Source: Pseudomonas sp. LBUM920
Lineage (GTDB): Bacteria > Pseudomonadota > Gammaproteobacteria > Pseudomonadales > Pseudomonadaceae
Length of the DNA: 64,000 nt
Assembly: GCF_003852315.1 (NCBI RefSeq)
Contig: NZ_CP027762.1
Span: 4,259,501-4,323,500, forward strand
Direction of reading: 5' to 3'
Under the pieces are notes generated by a model, which was not told where the DNA came from, did no database searches, and worked only from the letters and a program-made list of their open reading frames with translations. A program made the translations under genes and the position numbers. This document shows, one piece after another, positions 17,692 through 26,787 of the stretch. Every line of letters starts with the position of its first letter. Within the stretch, counting starts at the first letter, position 1.

Positions 17692-18020
17692 TATATCCGT
17701 TATTTGGGTGATGGCGGCTTTTGGTTCCGCCCTTACGGCGGGTCACTTTGGAAAAGCCCCAAAGTAACCAAAGGGCTCTTGCCCCACCACTCGGCACCTC
17801 GCTCACGCTCGGTGTGCCCTCACTCCGGCTTGAATCCGTGGGCCGCCGTGACGGGCCATCCATGGCCCAACACGGCTAACCCGGCGTCCTGCCGGGTTAC
17901 CCACGGATTCAAGCCTGCGTTCGGCCAGCGTGGTTTAACGGGGCGCCTAAGATCAAAATCAAAAGCAGATCAAGATCAAAAGCAGAGCACGGCGGCCTGG
18001 TAGCCGACCTGAGTGGTTGG
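17692..18020. repeat. left arm of ~325-bp inverted repeat
   Basis: This arm is repeated in reverse complement at 18887-19209 with only scattered differences and small indels. It contains a nested palindrome: GCTTGAATCCGTGGG (17828-17842) faces CCCACGGATTCAAGC (17900-17914), enclosing GGGCCATCCATGGCCC and AACCCGG/CCGGGTT dyads. I see no credible gene in it; the open frames crossing it lack starts with ribosome sites and mirror each other in both arms. Confidence 0.88.
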
Positions 18021-18083
18021 ATCAAAAGCGAAGGTGAGGCGGCCTGACAGCCGGCCTGATCTTGAAGGCTGAACCCAATTCAA

Positions 18084-18827
18084 TGTGGGAGCTGGCTTGC
18101 CTGCGATGGCATCGACTGTGTGTCGCTGATAGACCGAGGTGCCTGCATCGCAGGCAAGCCAGCTCCCACAGAAAAACAAAGCAGTGCGGTGCTGGAGGCG
18201 GGACTCGGTCAAATTGTGGGAGCTGGCTTGCCTGCGAAGGCATCGACTGTGTGTCGCTGATAGACCGAGGTGCCTGCATCGCAGGCAAGCCAGCTCCCAC
18301 AGAAAAGCAAAGCAGTGCGATGGTTGAGGCGGGACTCGGTCAACTTGTGGGAGCTGGCTTGCCTGCGAAGGCATCGACTGTGTGTCGCTGATAGACCGAG
18401 GTGCCTGCATCGCAGGCAAGCCAGCTCCCACAGAAAAACAAAGCAGTGCGGTGCTGGAGGCGGGACTCGGTCAAATTGTGGGAGCTGGCTTGCCTGCGGT
18501 GGTATCTACTGGTTATGCCTGATACACAGAGTTGTCTGCATCGCAGGCAAGCCAGCTCCCACAGAAAAGCAAAGCAGTGCGGTGCTGAAGGCGGGACTCG
18601 GTCAAATTGTGGGAGCTGGCTTGCCTGCGGTGGTATCTACTGGTTATGCCTGATACACAGAGTTGTCTGCATCGCAGGCAAGCCAGCTCCCACAGAAAAG
18701 CAAAGCACTGCGGTGGTGGAGGCTGCACTCGGTCAACTTGTGGGAGCGGGCTTGCTCGCGAAGGCGGTGGGTCAGTAACACATGAGCTGACTGACACACC
18801 GCCTTCGCGAGCAAGCCCGCTCCCACA
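18084..18827. repeat. array of six REP doublets with exact 131-bp period
   Basis: Units begin with TGTGGGAGC at 18084, 18215, 18346, 18477, 18608 and 18739. Each ends with GCTCCCACA 87-89 bp later and is separated by a conserved ~44-bp spacer containing AAGCA(G/C)TGCG. Units 1-3 share one inner loop, units 4-5 another, and unit 6 uses different arms (GCGGGCTTGCTCGCGAAGG). They are typical Pseudomonas REP/BIME elements, and the fixed period suggests amplification of a whole unit. Confidence 0.92.
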
Positions 18828-18886
18828 TTTGGATCGCAGTGCATCAGATAGAGATGTGCTGCTGTGCTGTTGCCCTGCTTTTGCTT

Positions 18887-19209
18887 CAACCACTCAGGTC
18901 GGCTACTAGGCCGCCGTGCTCTGCTCTTGATCTGCTTTTGATCTTGATCTGACAGGCCCCGTCAACCACGCTGGCCGAACGCAGGCTTGAATCCGTGGGT
19001 AACCCGGCAGGACGCCGGGTTAGCCGTGTTGGGCCATGGATGGCCCGTCACGGTGGCCCACGGATTCAAGCCGGAGTGAGGGCATGCCGAGCCTAAGCGA
19101 GGCACCGAGTGGTGGGGCAAAGACCTTTTGGTTACTTTTGGGGCGTTTGCCAAAAGTGACCCGCTGTAAGAGCGGAACCGCCAGCCGCCGTGACCGCAGC
19201 AACGGATAT
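18887..19209. repeat. right arm of ~325-bp inverted repeat
   Basis: This is the reverse-complement partner of 17692-18020, with the same nested GCTTGAATCCGTGGG palindrome. It ends 24 bp from the NRPS stop codon. Together the arms enclose the REP array. The remaining bases of 17666-19232 show no gene. Confidence 0.88.
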
Positions 19210-19232
19210 GCACTCCCCCAAAAGTCCCCCAC

Positions 19233-22200
19233 TCAAATCCGCCGACGCCGACCAAGCTGCGGAATAGCCGTCTGCACAACATCCACACCCTCCACCCGTG
19301 TCGCAGTGCAGGCTGCAAGCTGCGCCAAGGTCGGCTGACTGAACAACATCCGCGCATCCACATCCAACCCCGCCTTGCGCATACGCGCCACCAAACTCAC
19401 CGCCAGCAACGAATGCCCGCCCAGCTCGAAGAAATGGTCATGCCGCCCTACCCGCTCCAACTTCAAAACCTGCGCCCAAATCCCCGACATCAAGGTTTCC
19501 ACCTCACCAACCGGCGCTTCATACGCACGGCTGACCACCGCCTCCAACCCCGGCTCAGGCAGCGCCTTGCGATCAAGCTTACCGGCAGGATTAAGCGGCA
19601 ATACCTCAAGCTGCACAAAAGCCGCCGGCACCATGTACTCCGGCAATTGCTCCAGCACATACGCACGCAAGGCCTCCAGGCTCGGCGCCTGAGCGCGCAG
19701 GGTGAAGTAGGCCACCAGCCGCTCATCGCGAATCAGCACCGCCACTTCGCGCAACGCCGGATGCGCCGCCAGACGTGACTCGATCTCCCCCAGCTCCAGG
19801 CGCACCCCGCGCAGCTTGACCTGAAAGTCATTGCGCCCCAGAAATTCCAGATTACCGTCCGGCAAGTAACGCACCAGATCGCCCGTGCGGTACAGCCGGT
19901 CACCCGCCACGAACGGGCTGTCGATAAAGCGCTCGGCCGTCATCTGCTCCAGCCCCAGATAACCCCGCGCTACGCCAACGCCGCCGATATGCAACTGGCC
20001 GCTGACGCCCATCGGCACCGGCGCATCGTGTTCGTCGAGCACATACAGACGCGTGTTGTTGATCGCACGGCCAATCGGCAACTGCAAGGCCGGCACTGGA
20101 TCGCCGGGTTCCAACGTCCACGCGCTGCTGTCCACCGTGGCTTCGGTGGGCCCGTAGACGTTATGCAAACGCACCTTGGGCAAGCGCGCCTGCACGCCAC
20201 GGGCCAGGGCTTCGGTGAGTTCGCCGCCGCCGCAGAGCACGTCGGTGAGGCTGGTGCACAACGCCGACTCTTCCAGCTCGAGAAACTGCTGCAACATTGC
20301 CGGCACGAACTTGATTACCGTGATCTGCTGCTCGCGGATCACTTGCGCCAGATAAGCCGGTTCACGGTGGCCGTCGGGCCGCGCAAGAACCAGGCGCATG
20401 CCGTTGGCCAGCGGCCAGAACAGCTCCCACACCGAGCCGTCGAAACTGAACGGCGCACGTTGCAACAACGCGCCGCCTTCGGCATTCGGGCACAGCCGGG
20501 AGCCCCAGTGCATCAGGTTGCCCAGGCCGCGATGTTCGATCATCACGCCTTTGGGCGTGCCGGTGGAGCCCGAGGTGTACATCACGTAGGCCAGGTTGGC
20601 GACGCTCAAGCCGGGCACCGACGGATTGCCGATGGGCGCCTGGCTCCAGGCGTTCTGGTCAAAGTCGATCACCGGGACAGACACCGCGCCCGGCACGTCG
20701 CGGGTGGCGGCGTGCACCAGCAGGGCCACCGGTTGGCTGTCGTTGAGCATGTAGGCCAGGCGCTCGCGCGGATAGCCAGGGTCGAGCGGCACATAGGCGC
20801 CGCCCGCCTTGAGAATCGCCAGCAAACCCACCACCAGGTCCAGCCCGCGTTCGACACACAGCGCCACCCGCGAATCCGGCTCAACCCCGCGTTCACGCAG
20901 GTGAAAGGCCAGCTGATTCGCGCGCTCATTAAGCTCGCGGTAGGTCAGTTGCCGTTCGCCGGCCTGTACCGCAATGGCATGGGGAATGTGCCGCGCGTGG
21001 GCTTCAAACAGCGCCTGCACGGTAAGGGTTTCGGGATAGTCGGTTTCAGTGGCGTTGAGGTCCACCAACAGCCGGTGCAGCTCGCTGGCAGGCAGCACCG
21101 GCACCGTGCGCAATGGCGTGGCCGGTGCGTGTTCAAGGGCATGGGCCAGGCCATGCAGGGTCGTGTCGAGGTACGCCAACAGTCGCTCGGCGCCAACCTT
21201 GCGCGGCGCCTTGGCCTTGAGCCGAAAGCCACTGGCAACGTCGTCAACGGTGAGCATCAACGGGTAACTGACGATATCTTCACTGCTGAGCAACGCAATG
21301 CCCGGCACCAGGTTCAGGCGTGGGTCGGCGTCGGTGTGACGGTAGTTGAGCAGGCTGTTGAACAGCGGCGACGCACTGCTGCAACGCTGGGCCAATGCGA
21401 GCGAGGCCTGTTCATGGGCCAACAAGGCGCTGAGCTGGGTGTGGGTGTCGTTGAGCGCATCGAGCACGGTTTGCCCGGCCAGGCGCACGCGCAACGGCAA
21501 GGTATTGATGAACATGCCCAGCGCGCGATCAGCGCCTTCGCCGGCTTGCAGACGGCCGAGCAGCACGGTGCCGAACACCACGTCATCGCGGCTCGCGACA
21601 CGGCTGAGCACGTGCGCCCAGGCCAGATGAAACAGGCTGGCAGCGCTGACGCCAAGGGCACGCGCCTGGGCCCGCAGGCGTTGGTTGAGCACGTCGCCGA
21701 GGGGCTGTTCGGACTCCTCGATTTCAGCGCGGTCCGCCTGCCGCTCCTGCAAGCCGAACGCCAGGGTCGGCTCGTCGACATCCGCCAGGCGCTCGCGGAA
21801 GAACGCCTCGTGGGCGGCCTGTCGTTCCGGCGCCCGGGTCTGTGCGACCACATTGCGATACGGCACCGGCACCGGCAGTTGCGCCTGCTCCCCAAGCAAG
21901 TGCGCGCGAATTTCGTCCACCAGCACGGTGGTTGAGGTGGCGTCATTGACCAGGTGATGGAAACGCAGTTTGGCAACCCAGCGCCGATTGTGCGGTTCTT
22001 CGGCGTAATCCAGGGCCATCAGCGGCGCCTGGCGCAAGTCCAGCGGCTGATGTTGTTCGCGCAGGGGTTGAACCCGCAATTGTGCGTCGCGCCACACCAC
22101 TTGCATGGGCTGGTCCAGGGCATCCCACACCAGGCTGGTACGCAGGATATCGTGACGGTTGATCACCTGTTGCAACGCCTGGGCAAACGCGTCGAGCTGC

Positions 22201-25200
22201 GCGCGACTGACGAAACTGAACAGCGCATGTTGCTGGTAGGGATCGCGCTCGTCGGTGAGGTGGTGGTAAAGCAAGCCCTCCTGCAACGGCGCCAGCGGGT
22301 AGATTTCCTGCACATTGGCCGCTCCTCCGGGAATGCCGGCGACGATGCGATCAATGCCGGGCTGATCCAGGTCGGCCAGTGCGAGCATGTCTGGCGTGAT
22401 GTGCGTGCAACCCGACGGGATGCGGTTAGCCGGCACCTGCCTGTCGCTGCCGGCACTGGCCGCCGCCAACGCTGCCAGGGTGGGCTGGCCGAACAACACC
22501 TGCACGTCGGCGCGCAACCCGGCATCGCGCATGCGTTGCACCAGTTGCACCGCCAGCAGCGAGTGCCCGCCCAACTCGAAGAAATGATCATGGCGCCCTA
22601 CCTGCTGCACCTGCAGCAATTGCGTCCAGATCTGCGCCAGGGTGGTTTCCACGCCTTCGCGTGGCGCCTCAAACAACCGCGTCACGAAAGCCGCTTGTGT
22701 GGGCGCCGGCAAGGCCTTGCGGTCGAGCTTGCCGTTGGCGGTGAGCGGGAAAGCCGCCAGCTTCACGTAGGCCGCCGGCAGCATGTAGTCAGGCAACGAG
22801 GCTTGCAGATGGGCACGCAGCGATTCGACAGTAACGCTGGCGCGTTCGACATACCACGCCAGCAATTGCCCCTCACGAAACAGCACGGCGGCTTCCATGA
22901 CGGCCGGGTGCGTGGCCAGCGCAGATTCGATTTCCCCCAGCTCGATACGCACGCCGCGGATTTTCACCTGATCGTCATTGCGGCCCAGGTACTCGAGATT
23001 GCCGTCGGGCAGCCAACGGGCCAGGTCGCCAGTGCGGTACATCCGGCCGTCGCTGAAGGGGTCATCGAGAAAGCGTTCGCCGGTCAGTTCCGGACGGTTG
23101 AGATACCCGCGCGCCACGCCTTTGCCGCCGACGTACAACTCCCCCGCCACACCGATGGGCACCGGGCGTTGCTGCTCATCAAGCAAGTAAACGCAGGCGT
23201 TGGCGACCGGTGCGCCGATATGCAGCGGCCCGCCCACTTCGACACGCCCGGAGGTGGCGACCACCGTGGCTTCGGTGGGGCCGTAGTTGTTGATCACGTC
23301 GAAGGTCTGCGTTCGGCTGAACGAGCGCAGACGGTCGCCGCCGATCAGCAATGTACGCAATGTAGGGTGTTCCAGGCGCTGACTGAAGGCGTACTCGGCC
23401 ACCGGCGTCGGCAAAAAGCACACCTGCAACGGCTGCGCGCGCCACCAGCTGAGCAATGCATCGATGTCCTGCGCGTCATCCTGTGCCGGCGGCAGGTGCA
23501 GCGTCGCGCCCACACACAGCGCCGGCCAGACTTCCCAGGCCATCGCATCAAACCCGAAGCCTGCCACGCTGGCCGTGTGGCTGCCGGCGCGCAGGTCGAA
23601 CGCCCGACAATGCCAGTCCACCAGGTTCGCCACCGTATGGTGCTCGACCATCACGCCCTTGGGCTGCCCGGTGGAGCCGGAGGTGTAGATCACATAGGCA
23701 AGGTTCGACGGCGTGACGGCGACCCGCGGACTCTCGCCCAGGTGCCCGCCCGGGTGCTCCAGGCGGATGACCGGCACGTCCAGCAAAGGCAGGCGATGCA
23801 GCAAACCCTGCTGGGTCAGCACCGCCACGGGCGCACTGTCGTGCAACAGGTAGTTCAGGCGTTCGGCAGGATGGGCCGGGTCCACGGGGACATAACAGGC
23901 GCCGGATTTGAGGATCGCCAACAACCCCACCAAGGTGTCCAGGCCACGCCGGGCCACAATCGCCACGCGATCGTCCAGCTGCACGCCGTGTTCGAGCAAC
24001 TGCCAGGCCAGCGCATTGGCCTGTTGATCGAGCTGGGCGTAGGTCAGTTGCCGGCCCTGGTGCACCGCCGCGATGGCCTGCGGCGTGCGGGCGGCTTGCG
24101 CCTCTATGCGCGCGTGCAGGGTTTGCGGCTCGGTGGCGGGTTGTGCGGTGGCATTCCAACGCAGCAATTGGGCCTGTTCGGCGGGCGTGACCAGGGACAA
24201 CTCTCCCACGCTCAGCGCGGTGTCTTCCAGGCCCTGCTCCAGCAGCCAGGTAAAGCGCTGCGCCATCGCTTTCACGTCGTCGTACTGGAAATACGCCTCG
24301 TTGTACACGCAATGCAGGCACGCGGTGTCCTGGTAACGGTTGCTGCGCAGGTGGATGGCAATCGGCAGCGGCTCATGATGGTTGGAAACCTTGATCGCGC
24401 GGGCCTGGACCTGACCGTAACGCAGGTCGTGGTCGTCCTGCTCGAAGGACACCGACAGGTCGAACAACTGACCGCGATCTGTACGCCGCAGGCCCAGCTC
24501 ACGGTTCATCTCGCTCAACGGGAAGCGTTGATGACGGAAATCCTGCTTGAGCTGGTCACGTATGCCACGCACCAAGGCGCTGAAGGGCAAGTGCTGGCTG
24601 AACTGAAAACGCACCGCACTCACCTGGGTGAACAAACCCACGGTAGAACGAAAACGCGCGTTGGAGCGGTTGAGGATCGGCAACCCCACCACCCATTCAT
24701 CGCGTTGGCTGGTGCGGGTGAAATACACGTACATCGCCGCCAGCAACACATGAAAGGCCGAGGCCTGATAACGGTTGGCCACTTGTTCCATGCGGTTGAG
24801 CAGCGCCACCGGGAACGCTTGCACCAGCGTATTGCTCGGCGCCTGCGCGTTGTGCCGGGGCGTCAACAGCGGCGCGGGCAGCACCTGGTATTTGTCCAGC
24901 CAATAGGCGCGGTCACGGGCGTAACGCGCCGATTGCAGGTAGCGCTGGTCGGTGTCGATGAAGTCGATATAGGACGGCGCCAGTGGCTCCGGTTGCCGAC
25001 CTTGCTCCAGGTCGCTGTACAGCCGAGCCAGGGATTGCAGCATCTGGCCAAAGCCCCAGCCGTCGAGGATCAGGTGGTGAGCCTGGGTACCGAGGCGGTA
25101 ATGGTCATCGTCGAGTTTGACCAGGAAAAACCGAAACAGCGGTTCACCGCTCATGGCGTACGGGCGGGCCATTTGCGCCTGCATCAATGCCTGGGTCGCG

Positions 25201-25502
25201 ACCTGCGGGTCGGGCAGCGCAGAGAAATCGTACTGTCCCACTTCCACCGCCATGGCAGGGACGAAGGTTTGCCGAGGCAGACCCTGGTCGTCGCTATGCA
25301 GCTGGGTGCGCAATGCATCGTGTTTGGCCACCAACCGCTCGACCGCGCGCTGGATCAAATCGGGGACCACCGGCCCGGCAAAATCGACATAGCCGCCGAT
25401 GTTGTACAGCGGTGAGTCGCCCACACGCAGTTGGTCGAGCCAGATGTCCTGTTGGGCAGCGGTGAGGGGGAAGCTGGCCGGCTGGCGGGTGAGATGCGTC
25501 AT
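19233..25502 (-). CDS. bimodular lipopeptide NRPS (C-A-T-C-A-T), viscA/massA/wlpA type
   Basis: This 2089-residue synthetase has domains C1 (HHLILDGWG near 141), A1 (YTSGSTGQPKG near 605), T1 (ELGGHSLL near 975), C2 (HHLVNDA near 1181), A2 (YTSGSTGTPKG near 1640) and T2 (ELGGHSLL near 2025). It has no thioesterase. Aligning A1 to GrsA gives the ten-letter code DAWFLGNVVK, an exact match to a known Leu code. A2 gives DGWKLGVVDK, for which I know no certain match; Glu/Gln is likely by analogy. A leading C domain suggests N-acylation by a fatty acid, as in Pseudomonas lipopeptides. Size, Leu-first module, lack of TE and the LuxR plus NodT-like neighbours match the first NRPS gene of split viscosin/massetolide/WLIP loci, whose other genes lie elsewhere. 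ATG at 25502 follows AAGGA. Confidence 0.9.
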   Translation of the reverse strand: MTHLTRQPASFPLTAAQQDIWLDQLRVGDSPLYNIGGYVDFAGPVVPDLIQRAVERLVAKHDALRTQLHSDDQGLPRQTFVPAMAVEVGQYDFSALPDPQVATQALMQAQMARPYAMSGEPLFRFFLVKLDDDHYRLGTQAHHLILDGWGFGQMLQSLARLYSDLEQGRQPEPLAPSYIDFIDTDQRYLQSARYARDRAYWLDKYQVLPAPLLTPRHNAQAPSNTLVQAFPVALLNRMEQVANRYQASAFHVLLAAMYVYFTRTSQRDEWVVGLPILNRSNARFRSTVGLFTQVSAVRFQFSQHLPFSALVRGIRDQLKQDFRHQRFPLSEMNRELGLRRTDRGQLFDLSVSFEQDDHDLRYGQVQARAIKVSNHHEPLPIAIHLRSNRYQDTACLHCVYNEAYFQYDDVKAMAQRFTWLLEQGLEDTALSVGELSLVTPAEQAQLLRWNATAQPATEPQTLHARIEAQAARTPQAIAAVHQGRQLTYAQLDQQANALAWQLLEHGVQLDDRVAIVARRGLDTLVGLLAILKSGACYVPVDPAHPAERLNYLLHDSAPVAVLTQQGLLHRLPLLDVPVIRLEHPGGHLGESPRVAVTPSNLAYVIYTSGSTGQPKGVMVEHHTVANLVDWHCRAFDLRAGSHTASVAGFGFDAMAWEVWPALCVGATLHLPPAQDDAQDIDALLSWWRAQPLQVCFLPTPVAEYAFSQRLEHPTLRTLLIGGDRLRSFSRTQTFDVINNYGPTEATVVATSGRVEVGGPLHIGAPVANACVYLLDEQQRPVPIGVAGELYVGGKGVARGYLNRPELTGERFLDDPFSDGRMYRTGDLARWLPDGNLEYLGRNDDQVKIRGVRIELGEIESALATHPAVMEAAVLFREGQLLAWYVERASVTVESLRAHLQASLPDYMLPAAYVKLAAFPLTANGKLDRKALPAPTQAAFVTRLFEAPREGVETTLAQIWTQLLQVQQVGRHDHFFELGGHSLLAVQLVQRMRDAGLRADVQVLFGQPTLAALAAASAGSDRQVPANRIPSGCTHITPDMLALADLDQPGIDRIVAGIPGGAANVQEIYPLAPLQEGLLYHHLTDERDPYQQHALFSFVSRAQLDAFAQALQQVINRHDILRTSLVWDALDQPMQVVWRDAQLRVQPLREQHQPLDLRQAPLMALDYAEEPHNRRWVAKLRFHHLVNDATSTTVLVDEIRAHLLGEQAQLPVPVPYRNVVAQTRAPERQAAHEAFFRERLADVDEPTLAFGLQERQADRAEIEESEQPLGDVLNQRLRAQARALGVSAASLFHLAWAHVLSRVASRDDVVFGTVLLGRLQAGEGADRALGMFINTLPLRVRLAGQTVLDALNDTHTQLSALLAHEQASLALAQRCSSASPLFNSLLNYRHTDADPRLNLVPGIALLSSEDIVSYPLMLTVDDVASGFRLKAKAPRKVGAERLLAYLDTTLHGLAHALEHAPATPLRTVPVLPASELHRLLVDLNATETDYPETLTVQALFEAHARHIPHAIAVQAGERQLTYRELNERANQLAFHLRERGVEPDSRVALCVERGLDLVVGLLAILKAGGAYVPLDPGYPRERLAYMLNDSQPVALLVHAATRDVPGAVSVPVIDFDQNAWSQAPIGNPSVPGLSVANLAYVMYTSGSTGTPKGVMIEHRGLGNLMHWGSRLCPNAEGGALLQRAPFSFDGSVWELFWPLANGMRLVLARPDGHREPAYLAQVIREQQITVIKFVPAMLQQFLELEESALCTSLTDVLCGGGELTEALARGVQARLPKVRLHNVYGPTEATVDSSAWTLEPGDPVPALQLPIGRAINNTRLYVLDEHDAPVPMGVSGQLHIGGVGVARGYLGLEQMTAERFIDSPFVAGDRLYRTGDLVRYLPDGNLEFLGRNDFQVKLRGVRLELGEIESRLAAHPALREVAVLIRDERLVAYFTLRAQAPSLEALRAYVLEQLPEYMVPAAFVQLEVLPLNPAGKLDRKALPEPGLEAVVSRAYEAPVGEVETLMSGIWAQVLKLERVGRHDHFFELGGHSLLAVSLVARMRKAGLDVDARMLFSQPTLAQLAACTATRVEGVDVVQTAIPQLGRRRRI

Positions 25503-25986
25503 AAGATCCTTCTCATGGGAGGTCAGGCACTGGCCGCGCGAGGGCCCATTTCGCCGAAATTGGCGGATTTGAGCATGGGGGTTCGGGGCTGTCTGTCACC
25601 CGAAACCCGGACATCAGAAAGGCGCAAAACGGCCTTGGCTGAGGGTTCATTGCTGAATCGATTAAACGTTTGTAGGAAATTGGCTATTTGTGGCCGCTAC
25701 CAATGCTTAAAGGGTTCGTTTAAAAAATTATATTTTCCATATAAATCAATAATTTAATTAAATCTAAAAACGATAGGCGGTTTTTCGTGGGCGGAATAAG
25801 CCGTCAGAAACGTCGAATTAATGACGTGGTTTTTATGGCAGGTTGTGTCCCTCGTTTCCGCTGCATACGTAGGACAAATCCCTATGGCTAAATAAAATCT
25901 CGAACGCCGAATTACGTTCAAGGAGCACGGACCGCGCCTCACAAACCCAGGGCGCCCCGTCGACGGTTTTCGACATCAAGGATGAG
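25503..25986. promoter_or_regulatory. AT-rich divergent promoter region, NRPS / LuxR regulator
   Basis: This 484-bp gene-free stretch is far richer in A+T (notably 25700-25770) than the surrounding DNA and separates the divergent NRPS and LuxR genes. A dyad TAGG-N7-CCTA (25870-25884) is a candidate LuxR-type site but is short. I found no sigma-54 consensus and no credible small gene. Confidence 0.5.
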
Positions 25987-26787
25987 ATGGCTATGAGTCT
26001 GACCCGCAGTATTGGCGACACACAGAGCCCGCATTTCTACGCCGAAATGGGTGAGTTGATTTCAAGCAGTGGCCACCAGCACTTCGCCGCCAACATGTTG
26101 CACCTCGTGGACAAGTGGGTGCCGATTCATCTGGTGGACCTCAGTGAATGGACGCTCGACGAGCTGCGCGACAGCGTGCGCGAGATCAAGCTCCTGGGCA
26201 GCGCCGGCGTTAAAAATGACCTGTCTGCGCCGCAGACCCTGCACCCCATCAAGGATCACCCGCTGCTGCGGCAAATGCTGCGCATGCAGGACCCGCTGCT
26301 GATTCAGATGAAGGCCAAGGCCAACAGTGCGCACCCGCGCGGCAGCTCACACCAGTGCAACCTGGTGTCGCGCCAGGGCAATCGACGCTGCGTGATTTCG
26401 TTCTATCGCCCGCCAACCCAGCCAGGGTTTTCGCTGGCGCAGTTGTCGTTTCTCAAGTGCCTGTCGGACACCCTGCTGCCGTTGATGGAACGGCACGCGC
26501 AGATCCTGCGCCAGGCACCGCACACCGAGATCGAGCCGGCGCACAACCCGCTGGAGCAATCGCAGCTGCAGCGCGAGTTCTACAAGCGTTTGTCGTTAAG
26601 CGATATCACCCTCTCGGCGCGTGAGCAGGAAGTGTGCCTGGGCCTGTTGACCGGCGGCACCGTGCCGCAAATGGCGGAAAAACTCAGCGTGAAAAACAGC
26701 TCGATCGAAACCTACCTCAAACGCGCCGCTGCCAAGTTGGGCGTCAGTGGCCGACATGGCCTGGCCAAATGGATGGTTGGCGCCTGA
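25987..26787 (+). CDS. LuxR-family transcriptional regulator of the lipopeptide locus
   Basis: This 266-residue regulator has a LuxR-type HTH at the C-terminus: LSAREQEVCLGLLTGGTVPQ, then MAEKLSVKNSSIETYLKRAA, about residues 203-260. The N-terminal ~190 residues do not show the acyl-homoserine-lactone pocket motif or a receiver Asp, as in the orphan LuxR proteins (ViscAR/MassAR, SyrF-like) that flank Pseudomonas lipopeptide genes. It is divergent from the NRPS and overlaps the next gene by one base. Two starts are possible: ATG 25987 with AAGG at 5-base spacing, or ATG 25993. Activation of the NRPS is inferred from position and family. Confidence 0.88.
   Translation: MAMSLTRSIGDTQSPHFYAEMGELISSSGHQHFAANMLHLVDKWVPIHLVDLSEWTLDELRDSVREIKLLGSAGVKNDLSAPQTLHPIKDHPLLRQMLRMQDPLLIQMKAKANSAHPRGSSHQCNLVSRQGNRRCVISFYRPPTQPGFSLAQLSFLKCLSDTLLPLMERHAQILRQAPHTEIEPAHNPLEQSQLQREFYKRLSLSDITLSAREQEVCLGLLTGGTVPQMAEKLSVKNSSIETYLKRAAAKLGVSGRHGLAKWMVGA

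Noticed and set aside
18084..18827. CRISPR-like regular spacing
   Set aside because: Units are long palindromic REP doublets with similar, not unique, spacers, and no cas genes are present.
18062..18909. Repetitive open frames through the REP array (GELACLRR-type repeats)
   Set aside because: They are translations of the REP palindromes on both strands, without ribosome sites; the repeat explains them.
21954..25415. Open plus-strand frame of over 1100 codons opposite the NRPS gene
   Set aside because: It mirrors the codon pattern of the real NRPS, is rich in Arg, His and Gln, has no domain or ribosome site, and is typical of antisense frames in GC-rich genes.
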